From Sulfuriferula thiophila (GTDB lineage Bacteria; Pseudomonadota; Gammaproteobacteria; Burkholderiales; Sulfuriferulaceae): a stretch of 64,000 bases of DNA. The notes under the pieces were generated by a model. That model did not search any database. It had not been told where the DNA came from and worked only from the letters and a program-made list of their open reading frames with translations. A program made the translations under genes and the position numbers. Positions 1 through 9,397 of this stretch are shown here, in pieces. The stretch covers positions 320,359 through 384,358 of the forward strand of contig NZ_BHGL01000007.1 in the NCBI RefSeq assembly GCF_003864975.1. The letters run 5' to 3'. Position 1 is the first letter of the stretch, and the number at the start of each line of letters is the position of its first letter.

Positions 1-1424
1 GTATCCGTCTGTCACTGGAAAACAACAACACCAATACCGCGCAGGCTATTAGCGCCTATCTCACTGAGCCCTCACAGCTAGATCAAAAACTGCTGTCCAA
101 AGTCGCGAATGCACCGGAAGCATTGCTGAACAGCAACCGGCTCAACTTACAGCAACGCGGACAACGTGAGTTGGCACTCTACGCGATCAGCCGGCTGGCA
201 CGCAGCAACGCTACAACGGCAGCCCAACGCTGGGAAAAAATTAAAGCAGACTTTCCCGCCGCCGACCAGCACTACGGCTGGGGACAAATTGCACTCTATG
301 CCGCACGCCAACACTTGCCGGCAGCCGTGACCTGGTTTGACCTGGCTGGCAACACCGAACTCAATGAAGAACAGCAGGCATGGCGTGTCCGCGCTGCGCT
401 ACTGGCTGGCAACTGGACACAAGTACAAAGCGGCATTCTGAACATGCCCGCCACCCTGCGTAATGAAAGCGCCTGGCGCTACTGGCTGGCACGGGCCTAT
501 AAAGCCCAGGGCAAAACCTATCAGGCTAATACACTGCTGGCCCCACTCTCGCGCGAATATGATTTTTACGGCTTGCTGGCAGAGGAAGAACTCGGTGCGG
601 CGGCAGGCAGCCCGACGATCAACTTCAACGTAGCCAGCGATGAAGTCGCTACCATCAGCCGCATCCCCGCCATCCAGCGGGCGCTACTGCTCAATCAGCT
701 TGATTACCGCACCGAAGCCAACAACGAATGGAACTGGGCAATCCGCAATTTCGATGATCGCCGCCTGTTGGCCGCGGCAGAACTGGCCCGGCAACAAAAC
801 TGGCTGGATCGTGCCATCAATACCGCCACGCGCACTCAGCAATTGCATAATTTTGATTTGCGTTTTCTCGCGCCTTATCGCGACACTGCCCGCCAATACG
901 CCAAAGAGTATGGGCTGGATGAAGCCTGGGTCTATGGATTAATGCGGCAGGAAAGCCGCTTTGTCAGCCAGGCCAAATCCGGTGTTGGGGCTTCCGGTAT
1001 CATGCAGATCATGCCGGCTACCGGGCGCTGGATTGCCAACAAGCTGGGTATCCATCACTTCCAGACTGAACACCTGCATCAGCTTGATACCAATATGCAA
1101 TTTGGCATGTATTACCTCAAGAGCATCCAGCAGAGCCTGGACAATTCGGACGTGCTCGCCACTGCCGCATACAATGCCGGCCCTGGACGCGCACGTCGCT
1201 GGCGCACTGAAAAAGCCATAGAAGGGGCGATTTATGCAGAAGCAATACCTTTTAGCGAGACTCGTGACTACGTCAAGAAAGTCATCGCCAATGCCGTGTT
1301 TTATGCCCGCCGCTTCAATCAGCCGGAAACCTCGATCAAAGCTAGACTCGGCATCATTGCTGGCACAGCCTCACCGGCATTATGCGGCGGCAACAATGAA
1401 AACGCGCCCAGCTGCGACAATTAA
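1..1424 (+). CDS. slt: Soluble lytic murein transglycosylase (5' end outside window)
   Basis: Periplasmic enzyme that cleaves the glycan strands of peptidoglycan to give 1,6-anhydromuramic products. The frame is open from base 3, so the true start lies upstream; a TTG at 123 is only the first in-window start-like codon. The first two thirds are helix-rich TPR-like sequence, matching the superhelical U and L domains of Slt70. The C-terminal third is the catalytic goose-lysozyme-like domain: GLMRQESRF holds the catalytic Glu (codon 951-953), followed by GASGIMQIMPATG and the AYNAGPGR motif. It converges on bioA and the two stop codons overlap by two bases (1422-1423), so there is no room for a terminator between them. 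Family assignment is secure. Confidence 0.93.
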   Translation, partial: IRLSLENNNTNTAQAISAYLTEPSQLDQKLLSKVANAPEALLNSNRLNLQQRGQRELALYAISRLARSNATTAAQRWEKIKADFPAADQHYGWGQIALYAARQHLPAAVTWFDLAGNTELNEEQQAWRVRAALLAGNWTQVQSGILNMPATLRNESAWRYWLARAYKAQGKTYQANTLLAPLSREYDFYGLLAEEELGAAAGSPTINFNVASDEVATISRIPAIQRALLLNQLDYRTEANNEWNWAIRNFDDRRLLAAAELARQQNWLDRAINTATRTQQLHNFDLRFLAPYRDTARQYAKEYGLDEAWVYGLMRQESRFVSQAKSGVGASGIMQIMPATGRWIANKLGIHHFQTEHLHQLDTNMQFGMYYLKSIQQSLDNSDVLATAAYNAGPGRARRWRTEKAIEGAIYAEAIPFSETRDYVKKVIANAVFYARRFNQPETSIKARLGIIAGTASPALCGGNNENAPSCDN

Positions 1425-2737
1425 GACACACCGGTTACTTGCACCAGCGCAGCCAGGCTGCCTCGAACGAGCTGGTCAATTTCAGCCTCGCTAATCACAT
1501 AAGGAGGCATGAAATACACTGTATTACCGATTGGGCGCAGCAACAAACCCTGATCCAGTGCCGCCAGATAGAACTCACGGGCAAAGCTGGCATCAGCACC
1601 CGCCACATCAAACGCCCAGATCATGCCGGTACGCCGGAAATTGGTCACGCGGGCATGCTCACGCAATGGCACCGCCACTTTATCCAGATAATCACCTTTG
1701 CTGCGATTATTAGCCAGCACCTGATCCTGTGCAAAGATATCCAGCGTAGCCAATGCTGCGCGGCACGCCAATGGATTACCCGTATAGGAATGCGAATGCA
1801 GGAAGCCGCGCGCAGTGGCGTCATCATAAAACGCACTGTAAATTTCATCCGTAGCCAGTACCGCTGACAATGGCAGATAGCCACCGGTAATCCCCTTCGA
1901 CAGGCACATCAGATCAGGCTTGATGGCAGCCTGCTCACAGGCAAACATGGTGCCGGTACGGCCGAAACCCACGGCAATTTCATCAGCGATCAAATGCACA
2001 TTGTACTGATCGCACAATTGCCGCACCCGGGTTAAATACACTGCATGATACATCGCCATTCCAGCCGCACCCTGCACCAGCGGTTCGACAATAAGCGCCG
2101 CCACCTGCTGATGATGCTGCGCCAGATGACTGGCCAGATCCTGCGCTGCGCGCTCAGCATACTGCTCAGCGGATTCACCCGCTTCCGCCAGCCGCCAGTC
2201 CGGGCTCATCACTTGTGTGCTGTGTCGTAACAAGGGTGCATACGTGTCTTTAAAGATCGCCACGTCGGTTACAGACAGCGCTCCCAATGTTTCACCGTGA
2301 TAGCTGTTCTGCAAACTGATAAACTCAGTTTTACCGGCCTGACCACGATTGCGCCAGTAGTGAAAACTCATCTTCAACGCAATCTCGGTAGCCGATGCTC
2401 CATCCGAACCATAGAAAGCATGCCCAAGGCCAGTCAACTGCCCCAGACGCTCCGACAATGCCACTACCGGGGCATGGGTACACCCTGCCAGCATCACATG
2501 CTCTATCTGATTCAACTGGTCGCAGATGGCCGCATTTATCCGTGGATTGGCATGGCCGAACAAATTCACCCACCACGACGAAATCGCATCAATATATGCC
2601 CGCCCATCGGCATCATGCAGCCACACTCCATGGCCCCGCGTAATTGCCAGAGGCGGGGTTGCAATTTGCTGTTTCATTTGCGTACAGGGGTGCCATACCG
2701 CTGCTTGGGTACGTTGAATCAAATCAGACGGTTTCAT
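1421..2737 (-). CDS. bioA: Adenosylmethionine-8-amino-7-oxononanoate aminotransferase BioA
   Basis: PLP enzyme that transfers the amino group of S-adenosylmethionine to KAPA, making DAPA, the third of the four ring-assembly steps of biotin synthesis. N-terminal WHPCTQMKQ and SSWWVNLFGHANPRI are BioA hallmarks. The PLP region shows IADEIAVGFGRTGTMFACE and the Schiff-base lysine in LSKGITGGYLPLSAVL. I start at the ATG at 2737 because AGGA lies about ten bases upstream; an in-frame start at 2770 would add 11 uncharacteristic residues. It lies about 7.5 kb from the other biotin genes (10300-15138), on the same strand, so the pathway is split into two loci. Its promoter must lie in the 150-base gap shared with trxA. 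Confidence 0.95.
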   Translation of the reverse strand: MKPSDLIQRTQAAVWHPCTQMKQQIATPPLAITRGHGVWLHDADGRAYIDAISSWWVNLFGHANPRINAAICDQLNQIEHVMLAGCTHAPVVALSERLGQLTGLGHAFYGSDGASATEIALKMSFHYWRNRGQAGKTEFISLQNSYHGETLGALSVTDVAIFKDTYAPLLRHSTQVMSPDWRLAEAGESAEQYAERAAQDLASHLAQHHQQVAALIVEPLVQGAAGMAMYHAVYLTRVRQLCDQYNVHLIADEIAVGFGRTGTMFACEQAAIKPDLMCLSKGITGGYLPLSAVLATDEIYSAFYDDATARGFLHSHSYTGNPLACRAALATLDIFAQDQVLANNRSKGDYLDKVAVPLREHARVTNFRRTGMIWAFDVAGADASFAREFYLAALDQGLLLRPIGNTVYFMPPYVISEAEIDQLVRGSLAALVQVTGVS

Positions 2738-2892
2738 TGCACCAGATCCTAAAAATCGATATTCGAACATTTTAATGAAATTTTGTTCATCGCTTCACAT
2801 TTAGCCATTTTTTAGTTAGCATACACGCATACTTCCAAACGCATTCGCGTGTCGACCTTATATTTTTACCTACTAAATTCAGCGAGGATTCC

Positions 2893-3219
2893 ATGAGCGA
2901 GCATATTCATTACGTTACCGACGACACATTCGAACAAGAGGTTCTGCAATCAACACTGCCTGTGCTGGTTGATTACTGGGCTGACTGGTGTGGTCCTTGC
3001 AAAATGATTGCTCCGATACTGGATGAAGTTGCAAAAGAATATGCCGGCCGTCTGAAAATCGCCAAACTCAACATCGATGAAAACCAGGCAACTCCTCCCA
3101 AGTTCGGCATCCGCGGCATCCCCACTCTGATGATTTTCAAAAACGGCAACGTTGAAGCAACTAAAGTTGGCGCTCTGTCAAAATCACAACTTACTGCATT
3201 TGTTGACAGCAACATTTAA
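2893..3219 (+). CDS. trxA: Thioredoxin 1
   Basis: Cytoplasmic protein-disulfide reductase of 108 residues, the usual TrxA length. The active site WCGPC is encoded at 2986-3000, preceded by DYWADWCG, and the cis-proline loop [11 protein letters not shown] follows. An SD-like GAGG sits six bases before the ATG. It is followed by rho in the same direction, the common trxA-rho order of proteobacteria, but a strong nested hairpin lies between them, so rho expression may be partly uncoupled. Confidence 0.97.
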   Translation: MSEHIHYVTDDTFEQEVLQSTLPVLVDYWADWCGPCKMIAPILDEVAKEYAGRLKIAKLNIDENQATPPKFGIRGIPTLMIFKNGNVEATKVGALSKSQLTAFVDSNI

Positions 3220-3230
3220 TTCCATTATTC

Positions 3231-3285
3231 TGCGCCTGAGCCTATCCGAATAGCAGCACAAATCTAAATTCGGACATCAGGCGCA
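3231..3285 (+). terminator. Nested hairpin between trxA and rho
   Basis: TGCGCCTGA (3231-3239) pairs perfectly with TCAGGCGCA (3277-3285). Inside it CCGAAT (3246-3251) pairs with ATTCGG (3268-3273). It starts 11 bases after the trxA stop and ends 53 bases before the rho ATG. It could end trxA transcripts or act as an attenuator in the rho leader; no clean T-run follows directly, although CCTTCCCCTATTTGTTTT is pyrimidine-rich. Confidence 0.6.
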
Positions 3286-3338
3286 CCTTCCCCTATTTGT
3301 TTTCATCCTGCCTAAAATTAGGCTTAGAGTTTTCCTAC

Positions 3339-4601
3339 ATGCATTTATCCGACCTGAAACAACTTCACGTCACCCAGCTAGTTGAAATGGCAACCACCAG
3401 TTCAATTGAAGGTGCCAACCGCTTACGCAAGCAAGAGCTGATTTTTGCGCTGCTTAAAAACCAGGCCAAAAAAGGCGTCAGCATCTTTGGCGAAGGCACG
3501 CTGGAAGTGCTACCCGACGGCTTTGGCTTTCTGCGCTCACCGGATACGTCTTATCTTGCCAGCCCGGATGATATCTACATCTCGCCATCGCAGATTCGAC
3601 GTTTTAACCTGCATACAGGCGACTCTATCGAAGGCGAAATTCGCATTCCTAAAGATGGTGAACGCTACTTTGCCCTGGTCAAGGTCGACAAAGTAAACAG
3701 CGAACCACCAGAAAACGCCAAGAACAAAATTCTGTTTGAAAACCTCACCCCGCTGCACCCTACCCAACCCCTGCTCCTCGAACGCGACATCCGCGCTGAA
3801 GAAAACATTACCGGCCGTATCATCGACATGATCGCGCCTATCGGTAAGGGACAGCGCGGTTTACTGGTTGCCAGCCCGAAATCAGGTAAAACCGTGATGC
3901 TGCAGCACATTGCTCACGCCATTACCAATAATCACCCTGACGTCATCATGATCGTATTGCTGATTGATGAGCGTCCGGAAGAAGTTACCGAAATGACACG
4001 CTCAGTACGCGGTGAAGTGGTGGCATCAACCTTTGATGAACCAGCTACCCGCCACGTGCAAGTGGCCGAAATGGTCATCGAAAAGGCCAAGCGCCTGGTT
4101 GAACACAAAAAAGACGTCGTGATTTTGCTGGATTCGATTACCCGTCTGGCACGTGCTTACAACACAGTGATCCCGTCCTCCGGCAAAGTTCTGACCGGTG
4201 GTGTGGATGCCAATGCGCTACAACGTCCCAAGCGTTTCTTTGGTGCAGCCCGTAACATCGAAGAAGGCGGCTCACTGACTATTATTGCTACAGCGCTGGT
4301 TGAAACCGGCAGCCGTATGGATGACGTGATTTTTGAAGAATTCAAAGGTACCGGCAATATGGAAATCCATCTGGATCGCCGTATGGCTGAAAAGCGTCTG
4401 TATCCTGCGATTAACGTTAACCGCTCCGGTACCCGTCGTGAAGAATTACTGATCAAGGCCGACATCCTGCAGAAAATCTGGGTACTGCGCAAACTGCTCT
4501 ACCCTATGGATGATCTGGAAGCGATGGAATTCCTGCTCGACAAAGTCAAAGCCACCAAAAATAACGCCGAGTTTTTTGACTCCATGCGTGGTGGGCGCTG
4601 A
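3339..4601 (+). CDS. rho: Transcription termination factor Rho
   Basis: Hexameric RNA-dependent ATPase that ends transcription at Rho-dependent sites. From the ATG at 3339 it is 420 residues, the typical length; the in-frame start at 3297 would add 14 residues lying in the leader. [14 protein letters not shown] begins the N-terminal helical domain, followed by the cold-shock-like RNA-binding fold ([18 protein letters not shown]). The ATPase core shows the P-loop [12 protein letters not shown], the Q-loop [12 protein letters not shown] and the R-loop region [10 protein letters not shown] 15-bp perfect hairpin follows the gene. A Rof-like gene (a likely Rho inhibitor) lies 1.3 kb downstream. 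Confidence 0.98.
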   Translation: MHLSDLKQLHVTQLVEMATTSSIEGANRLRKQELIFALLKNQAKKGVSIFGEGTLEVLPDGFGFLRSPDTSYLASPDDIYISPSQIRRFNLHTGDSIEGEIRIPKDGERYFALVKVDKVNSEPPENAKNKILFENLTPLHPTQPLLLERDIRAEENITGRIIDMIAPIGKGQRGLLVASPKSGKTVMLQHIAHAITNNHPDVIMIVLLIDERPEEVTEMTRSVRGEVVASTFDEPATRHVQVAEMVIEKAKRLVEHKKDVVILLDSITRLARAYNTVIPSSGKVLTGGVDANALQRPKRFFGAARNIEEGGSLTIIATALVETGSRMDDVIFEEFKGTGNMEIHLDRRMAEKRLYPAINVNRSGTRREELLIKADILQKIWVLRKLLYPMDDLEAMEFLLDKVKATKNNAEFFDSMRGGR

Positions 4602-4617
4602 TTTCAGCGCACTAATC

Positions 4618-4652
4618 GGATCAGTTGCCAGGCTAATCCTGGCAACTGATCC
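4618..4652. terminator. Bidirectional hairpin between rho and mltA
   Basis: A perfect 15-bp stem (4618-4632 with 4638-4652; inner arms GCCAGG/CCTGGC) with a five-base loop CTAAT. It sits 16 bases after the rho stop and just before the mltA stop of the converging gene, so it can serve both. There is no U-tract on either side. Confidence 0.75.
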
Positions 4653-4656
4653 CGCT

Positions 4657-5850
4657 TCAACGGCTTGCCAACGCTCCCGGCACAGCCATCGTCTTCGGTA
4701 GCAATACCCACATTTTTCCAGTCTGCTTCATCATTCCTGCCTGCTTACCCGCAGCATCGCCAAATCCCCAGAAGAAATCAGCACGCACATTACCGCGTAT
4801 GGCACCGCCAGTATCTTGTGCCAGCACCAGACGGTTCAGGGCCACCGTCGAAGCCGGCTCTGTCGTCGCCAGCCAGACTGGCGCACCCAACGGGATAGCA
4901 CGGGTATCCACCGCAATACTGCGACCACCCGTTATGGGTACGCCCAAGGCACCCAGCGGGCCACCGTTACTATTCGGCAGCTCCTTGAAAAATACAAAAC
5001 TGGGATTCTGTGCCAATAACTCAGGTAACTTATCTGGATTGCGTTTACCCCAGGCCTTGATACTCTGCATGGAAGTCTGCTCCAGCCGCAACTCACCGCG
5101 ATCTGCCAGCACCCGACCAATAGAGCGGTAGGGGTAACCATTCTGGTCAGCATAGCCCACGCGCATCATGCTGCCATCCGGCAGTTGCACACGTCCGGAA
5201 CCCTGCACCTGCAGGAAGAACGCATCCACGGCATTATCCACCCACACCAGCTCACTCCCTGCCAGCGGCAATTTGGCGCCATCGATATCGGCACGACTCA
5301 GATAAGGCACGACCTTATTACCCTCCAGGCGTCCGCGCAGCCGCAGGCCTTTGAGTTCAGGGTAGATACTGGACAGGTCAATGGTGAGCAAATTAGCCGG
5401 AGCTGCATATAACGGGACTGGATAGGCTGCTGAAGGCGTCCGGCTACCATGCAGCAACGGTTCGTAATACCCCGTCACCAGGCCATCGGTACTGCCATCA
5501 GCCTTCAGTGACTGATAAACATTAAACCAGGTCTGAAAGAATGTACGTGCCGCCTCATTGCTGGCGGGCTTCAATGCCACGGCAGCAGCGCACACGGCCT
5601 GCCACTCCGGTTTGGCTTTCAGCGCCACGCACGACTGTAACCAACTGTCCCATGCCGCCAAGGCCTGATCATCGTTCCATCCCGGCAACGCACTCCAGTC
5701 TGACAACTGCAAATTAGGAGTAACCGTAGTCACTGGTGGGGTCACTACCGGCGGGCACGGCGCAGGGCTCACTGGCGACGGAGGCACGGTGGTACAACCT
5801 CCCAGCAGCAAGGCGAGGGCAATGAACTTGAGACGAAAAAGATTAGTCAT
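4657..5850 (-). CDS. mltA: Membrane-bound lytic murein transglycosylase A (lipoprotein)
   Basis: Outer-membrane-anchored glycan-cleaving enzyme. The start at 5850 gives a short lipoprotein signal MTNLFRLKFIALALLLGGC with lipobox LGGC; a start at 5913 would place 21 residues before it and spoil the signal. A proline-rich linker follows (TTVPPSPVSPAPCPP). The MltA core has YYEPLL, the VQGSGRVQLPDG loop and the C-terminal 3D segment QDTGGAIRG then RADFFWG, which carries the catalytic Asp. About 397 residues. It is divergent from the Rof-like gene; the two starts are only 45 bases apart. Slt at the window start is a second transglycosylase. Confidence 0.93.
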   Translation of the reverse strand: MTNLFRLKFIALALLLGGCTTVPPSPVSPAPCPPVVTPPVTTVTPNLQLSDWSALPGWNDDQALAAWDSWLQSCVALKAKPEWQAVCAAAVALKPASNEAARTFFQTWFNVYQSLKADGSTDGLVTGYYEPLLHGSRTPSAAYPVPLYAAPANLLTIDLSSIYPELKGLRLRGRLEGNKVVPYLSRADIDGAKLPLAGSELVWVDNAVDAFFLQVQGSGRVQLPDGSMMRVGYADQNGYPYRSIGRVLADRGELRLEQTSMQSIKAWGKRNPDKLPELLAQNPSFVFFKELPNSNGGPLGALGVPITGGRSIAVDTRAIPLGAPVWLATTEPASTVALNRLVLAQDTGGAIRGNVRADFFWGFGDAAGKQAGMMKQTGKMWVLLPKTMAVPGALASR

Positions 5851-5895
5851 GCGAAAATGTAAACCATATAGATGACCGAAGAGTATAACAAAATC

Positions 5896-6144
5896 ATGTC
5901 GCGTATTTATCAACCCGTACCACGTTTTTACATCGAACGCCTCACCATTGCCGCCTTATGCAATGAAGCCATGGATCTGCACTGGCATGACGAAGCCACC
6001 GAGATGAACTATATGACGCGGATCTGGCCGCTCGAGGTCGTAGAGCAGGATGAAGCCGAATTTCTGCTGGCCCGAAACGAATCAGGCGAAACAGTCAAAA
6101 TCAGACTGGATCTGATTCGCAATTTCCCGAGGCCAGTTAAGTAA
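5896..6144 (+). CDS. rof: Rof-like Rho-binding antiterminator
   Basis: Small protein of 82 residues. In E. coli, Rof (YaeO) binds the Rho N-terminal domain and blocks RNA entry. Compared from memory with Rof, MSRIYQPV matches the family opening M-x-x-x-Y-Q-P at identical spacing, and the C-terminal GETVKIRLDLIRNF matches the conserved GETRELRLDKITSF. The middle is acidic, as in Rof. That match decides the start at 5896 rather than the in-frame ATG at 5872; neither has a strong SD. Codons from 5872 would overlap nothing, but lie within the mltA leader. The location about 1.3 kb from rho fits the role but is not proof. Alternative: an unrelated small acidic protein. Confidence 0.65.
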   Translation: MSRIYQPVPRFYIERLTIAALCNEAMDLHWHDEATEMNYMTRIWPLEVVEQDEAEFLLARNESGETVKIRLDLIRNFPRPVK

Positions 6145-6160
6145 ATACTCCCCAGCCTCA

Positions 6161-9100
6161 TTAATGCAACTTACTCGCAACCGAGCGTTGCAAATTTGCC
6201 AGCGATGCCAAAACCTGATCCCTTAACAGGATCAGCTTCCCGCTCATCGCCTTTGCTTGTTCTTTCTCACCACGCTCATATAAATCCACCATTTCCTTCG
6301 CGACTTGATGCACCTTGGCGTGTATTCCCTCGAGCGCGACAAATTCGTCCAAATGACCATAACGGTCCTTACCCACGCCATAATACCAATGACCAAACCG
6401 GCACTGGTGGTGATCAGTCAACTCCGCTTCGGACAAAACCAGCGGGTGATCAAACACAGACGCTACCACTTTCTTCACCCAGGATAGATGATCGTGCTGT
6501 GCAACCAGCAACGGAAAATCCGACAAATCCCAATTCTGATTTGATGCTACCGTCCAACTAGAATCGGGCGCATACTGACCGGCCCACTCCACCACGTTTT
6601 CCGCCGGCATAGGACGCGCGATTCCATACCCTTGCCCCAGATCACAACCCAACCTTATCAGCGATACACCATGTTCAGCCGTCTCCACGCCCTCGGCAAT
6701 AATTTCGCTGCCGAACACGGAAGCAAGACTAATGATCGCCTCAACCAATGCCATGCCTTCCTTATCTGCCAGCATATCGCGCACAAAGGACTGATCAATT
6801 TTGAGCACATCGGCAGGCAGGCGCTTAAGATAGGTTAAAGAGGAGTATCCCGTACCAAAATCGTCCAGGGCAAACGTCACCCCTACTTGCTGACATTTGA
6901 CCACCATGTCATGGGCATAGCCTAAATCACCCAAAGCAGCGGACTCCAGGATTTCAAATTGCAACAATGCTGGTGGCACCTGCGGGTAACGGGCCAATAA
7001 CAAATTAAGCCGTTCACAAAAATCCTGGCTTTGAAAATGCCAACCGGCAATATTGACACTTACCACCCATTCCTTACCCGCGGCCAGCCAGTCGCTTATT
7101 TGCGCAAGCGCCCGCTCTATTACCCATTCGCCAACTTCAATTATCAAATCCGTTTTCTCTATCAGAGGCAAGAAATCAAGTGGCGGCACTATGCCGCGTT
7201 CAGGATGATTCCACCGCAACAATGCCTCCATACCCACCGTTTTCCCAGTGCGCATATTAATTTTAGGCTGATAATGCAAAACCAGTTCATTCGAGAGCAG
7301 CGCCTGACGCACCCTGTCAATTTTCCTCAGGCTGGTTTGCGCTTCCATGTCGGAAGCAAGGTCAAACAAACGATAACGGCTGCGTCCGGCCTGCTTGGCT
7401 TGATACATCGCCTGATCGGCATGCCGCAACAAAGTATCTGCATCAGCATCATCAAGCGGATACAAGGTCAATCCGATACTTGCATTAATATTGATGATTT
7501 CATTGCCGATATGATACGGAGCGGCAATCATACTCAATACTCGATGAACAGCCATTTCCACGGCATCCATTTCATCAAACCCGTTAAGCAGCAACACAAA
7601 CTCGTCCCCCCCCAGACGCGCAACGGTATCCTCTCCGCGCACCGCCTGAATTAGACGGTCTGCCACCTCGACCAGCACTGCATCACCCACCTCATGCCCG
7701 AAGGTATCATTCACCGGCTTAAACCCGTCAAGATCCAGCAAACATATCGCCGTCAAGGTACTGTGCCGGCGCGCATTAGCCAAAGCAATGCCAAAACGGT
7801 CATTCAGTAACGCCCGATTAGGCAGATTGGTTAATGTATCGTGCCCGGCTTGCCAATGCACGGCTGTCATCAGTCGGTGTTTATCGGTTACGTCATGAAA
7901 CACCAGGACACACCCGACCAGATCCCCATCCCCCATGAATATCGGCGCAGCAGAATCTTCAATGTTATATTCAGCGCCATCACGGGAAACAAGTACGGCA
8001 TTATCCGTCACCCCCGCTACTCGCTTTTCCTGCATCACCTGCCCAACCGGATTCATGACTGGCTCACGCGTGGCTTCGTTCACAACATTGAAAACCTGAG
8101 CCACCGGCCTTCCAACAGCCTCGGCCAGAGACCAGCCTGTCAGCCGTTCGGCAATTTCATTCAGAAAAACAATATTGCCTTCTACATCCGTGGTCATCAC
8201 CGCATCACCAATAGAAGCCAGCGTCACTTCAGCACGCTCTTTTTCCAAATGCAGATCTGCTTCCAGACGTTTGCGCTCGGTAATATCAAAACGGATTGCC
8301 TGATAACGTTTCGTCAGATGCGTCACACCATCCAGAATGGGCACAATAGTGGTGTGTACCCAAAACAGATGACCATCCTTGGCGCGATTGCAGATTTCAC
8401 CCTGCCATATTTCGCCACGCCCTATCGTTTGCCACATATCTGTAAAAAAATCTGCCGCATGCATATCTGAACGCAGCATACGGTGATTCTTGCCCAGCAA
8501 CTCATCACGAACATAACCGGATACCTGGCAAAACCGGTCATTTACAAACACGATATTGCCCTGCAGATCCGTCTCCGCGATGATTGCGGCGGCATTCATC
8601 GCGCGGCGCTGCTCAAGGTAAGCGAAATTTTGGGCGGTAATCTGCTCCAGTTGCGCTGACTGACCCAGATCACGCTCATGCAGTTCGGCGATTAACTCCC
8701 CCAAACGTTTATTACTTTCATTGAAAGAGCGTATCAATACTCTTAATTCAGGCGCACCCGACTCCGTCACGCGCACGTCGTATTCACCGCGTTTCATCGC
8801 GCCTACGGCTCCCACCAGGCGCTCCAGCATGACTAAATTACGCTTTATAATAAAATAGCTGAGCAACCAGATCATCCCCAGCGCACTCAACGCAAACTCG
8901 GCAAGACGAATGAGATCATCCCATATAAGATTCATTGCCTTGGCAGGCGTAAGCGTTATTTCCAGATTACCGTAACTTTTCCCGGAGAACTGCACGGGTT
9001 TAACGCTATGCCAGGCAGTTGCGTTGAACAAAGACACGAACCAGCTGGGCGCTCGCATAGCAACAGGAGACGGATTAACCGCGCTGATCTCGACACCACG

Positions 9101-9391
9101 GTAACGCCAGGTCAGGCGCGACAACTCAGCACGCACCGTTACATTACTTTGCAATAATTGCCGGATACTGGCGTAATCACCCAATATTGCCTGCTCCACT
9201 ATAGCGGGCGTTGCCATCACAAAAATTTCATGCGTCACACGCTGAGCCTGCGCACTCGCATCGGCACGCATATGCTCAAACTGGACCACCGTCAGCGCGG
9301 CTGATGTCAAAATGATGACCGCCGATATCATCACTAATAGCCGCGATAAAAAACCCAGATTTTGCCAAGAATGAATAATCTGCTTCATCAT
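6161..9391 (-). CDS. Membrane PAS-PAS-GGDEF-EAL-CZB c-di-GMP signalling protein
   Basis: 1076-residue bifunctional candidate for making and breaking cyclic-di-GMP. Order: TM1 about 17-37, periplasmic domain about 40-160, TM2 about 162-182, HAMP about 183-240, PAS about 265-375, PAS about 385-505, GGDEF about 510-680, EAL about 695-935 and a C-terminal CZB zinc-binding domain about 960-1070. GGDEF is intact at 594-598 with an inhibitory RxxD site (RGED) five residues before it. EAL residues look intact: MEALLRW, VSVN, FEILES, LDDFGTGYSS, LKIDQ, AEGVET. CZB shows HHQCRFGHWYYG plus flanking histidines. The PhnD-like gene lies six bases upstream in the same operon and probably supplies its periplasmic ligand. 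Net activity cannot be told from sequence. Confidence 0.93.
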   Translation of the reverse strand: MMKQIIHSWQNLGFLSRLLVMISAVIILTSAALTVVQFEHMRADASAQAQRVTHEIFVMATPAIVEQAILGDYASIRQLLQSNVTVRAELSRLTWRYRGVEISAVNPSPVAMRAPSWFVSLFNATAWHSVKPVQFSGKSYGNLEITLTPAKAMNLIWDDLIRLAEFALSALGMIWLLSYFIIKRNLVMLERLVGAVGAMKRGEYDVRVTESGAPELRVLIRSFNESNKRLGELIAELHERDLGQSAQLEQITAQNFAYLEQRRAMNAAAIIAETDLQGNIVFVNDRFCQVSGYVRDELLGKNHRMLRSDMHAADFFTDMWQTIGRGEIWQGEICNRAKDGHLFWVHTTIVPILDGVTHLTKRYQAIRFDITERKRLEADLHLEKERAEVTLASIGDAVMTTDVEGNIVFLNEIAERLTGWSLAEAVGRPVAQVFNVVNEATREPVMNPVGQVMQEKRVAGVTDNAVLVSRDGAEYNIEDSAAPIFMGDGDLVGCVLVFHDVTDKHRLMTAVHWQAGHDTLTNLPNRALLNDRFGIALANARRHSTLTAICLLDLDGFKPVNDTFGHEVGDAVLVEVADRLIQAVRGEDTVARLGGDEFVLLLNGFDEMDAVEMAVHRVLSMIAAPYHIGNEIININASIGLTLYPLDDADADTLLRHADQAMYQAKQAGRSRYRLFDLASDMEAQTSLRKIDRVRQALLSNELVLHYQPKINMRTGKTVGMEALLRWNHPERGIVPPLDFLPLIEKTDLIIEVGEWVIERALAQISDWLAAGKEWVVSVNIAGWHFQSQDFCERLNLLLARYPQVPPALLQFEILESAALGDLGYAHDMVVKCQQVGVTFALDDFGTGYSSLTYLKRLPADVLKIDQSFVRDMLADKEGMALVEAIISLASVFGSEIIAEGVETAEHGVSLIRLGCDLGQGYGIARPMPAENVVEWAGQYAPDSSWTVASNQNWDLSDFPLLVAQHDHLSWVKKVVASVFDHPLVLSEAELTDHHQCRFGHWYYGVGKDRYGHLDEFVALEGIHAKVHQVAKEMVDLYERGEKEQAKAMSGKLILLRDQVLASLANLQRSVASKLH

Positions 9392-9397
9392 AGATGC

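Noticed and set aside
1439-2752. Long plus-strand ORFs opposite bioA
   Set aside because: They are antisense shadows of a well-conserved gene; composition rich in Arg, His and Gln is typical of such shadows.
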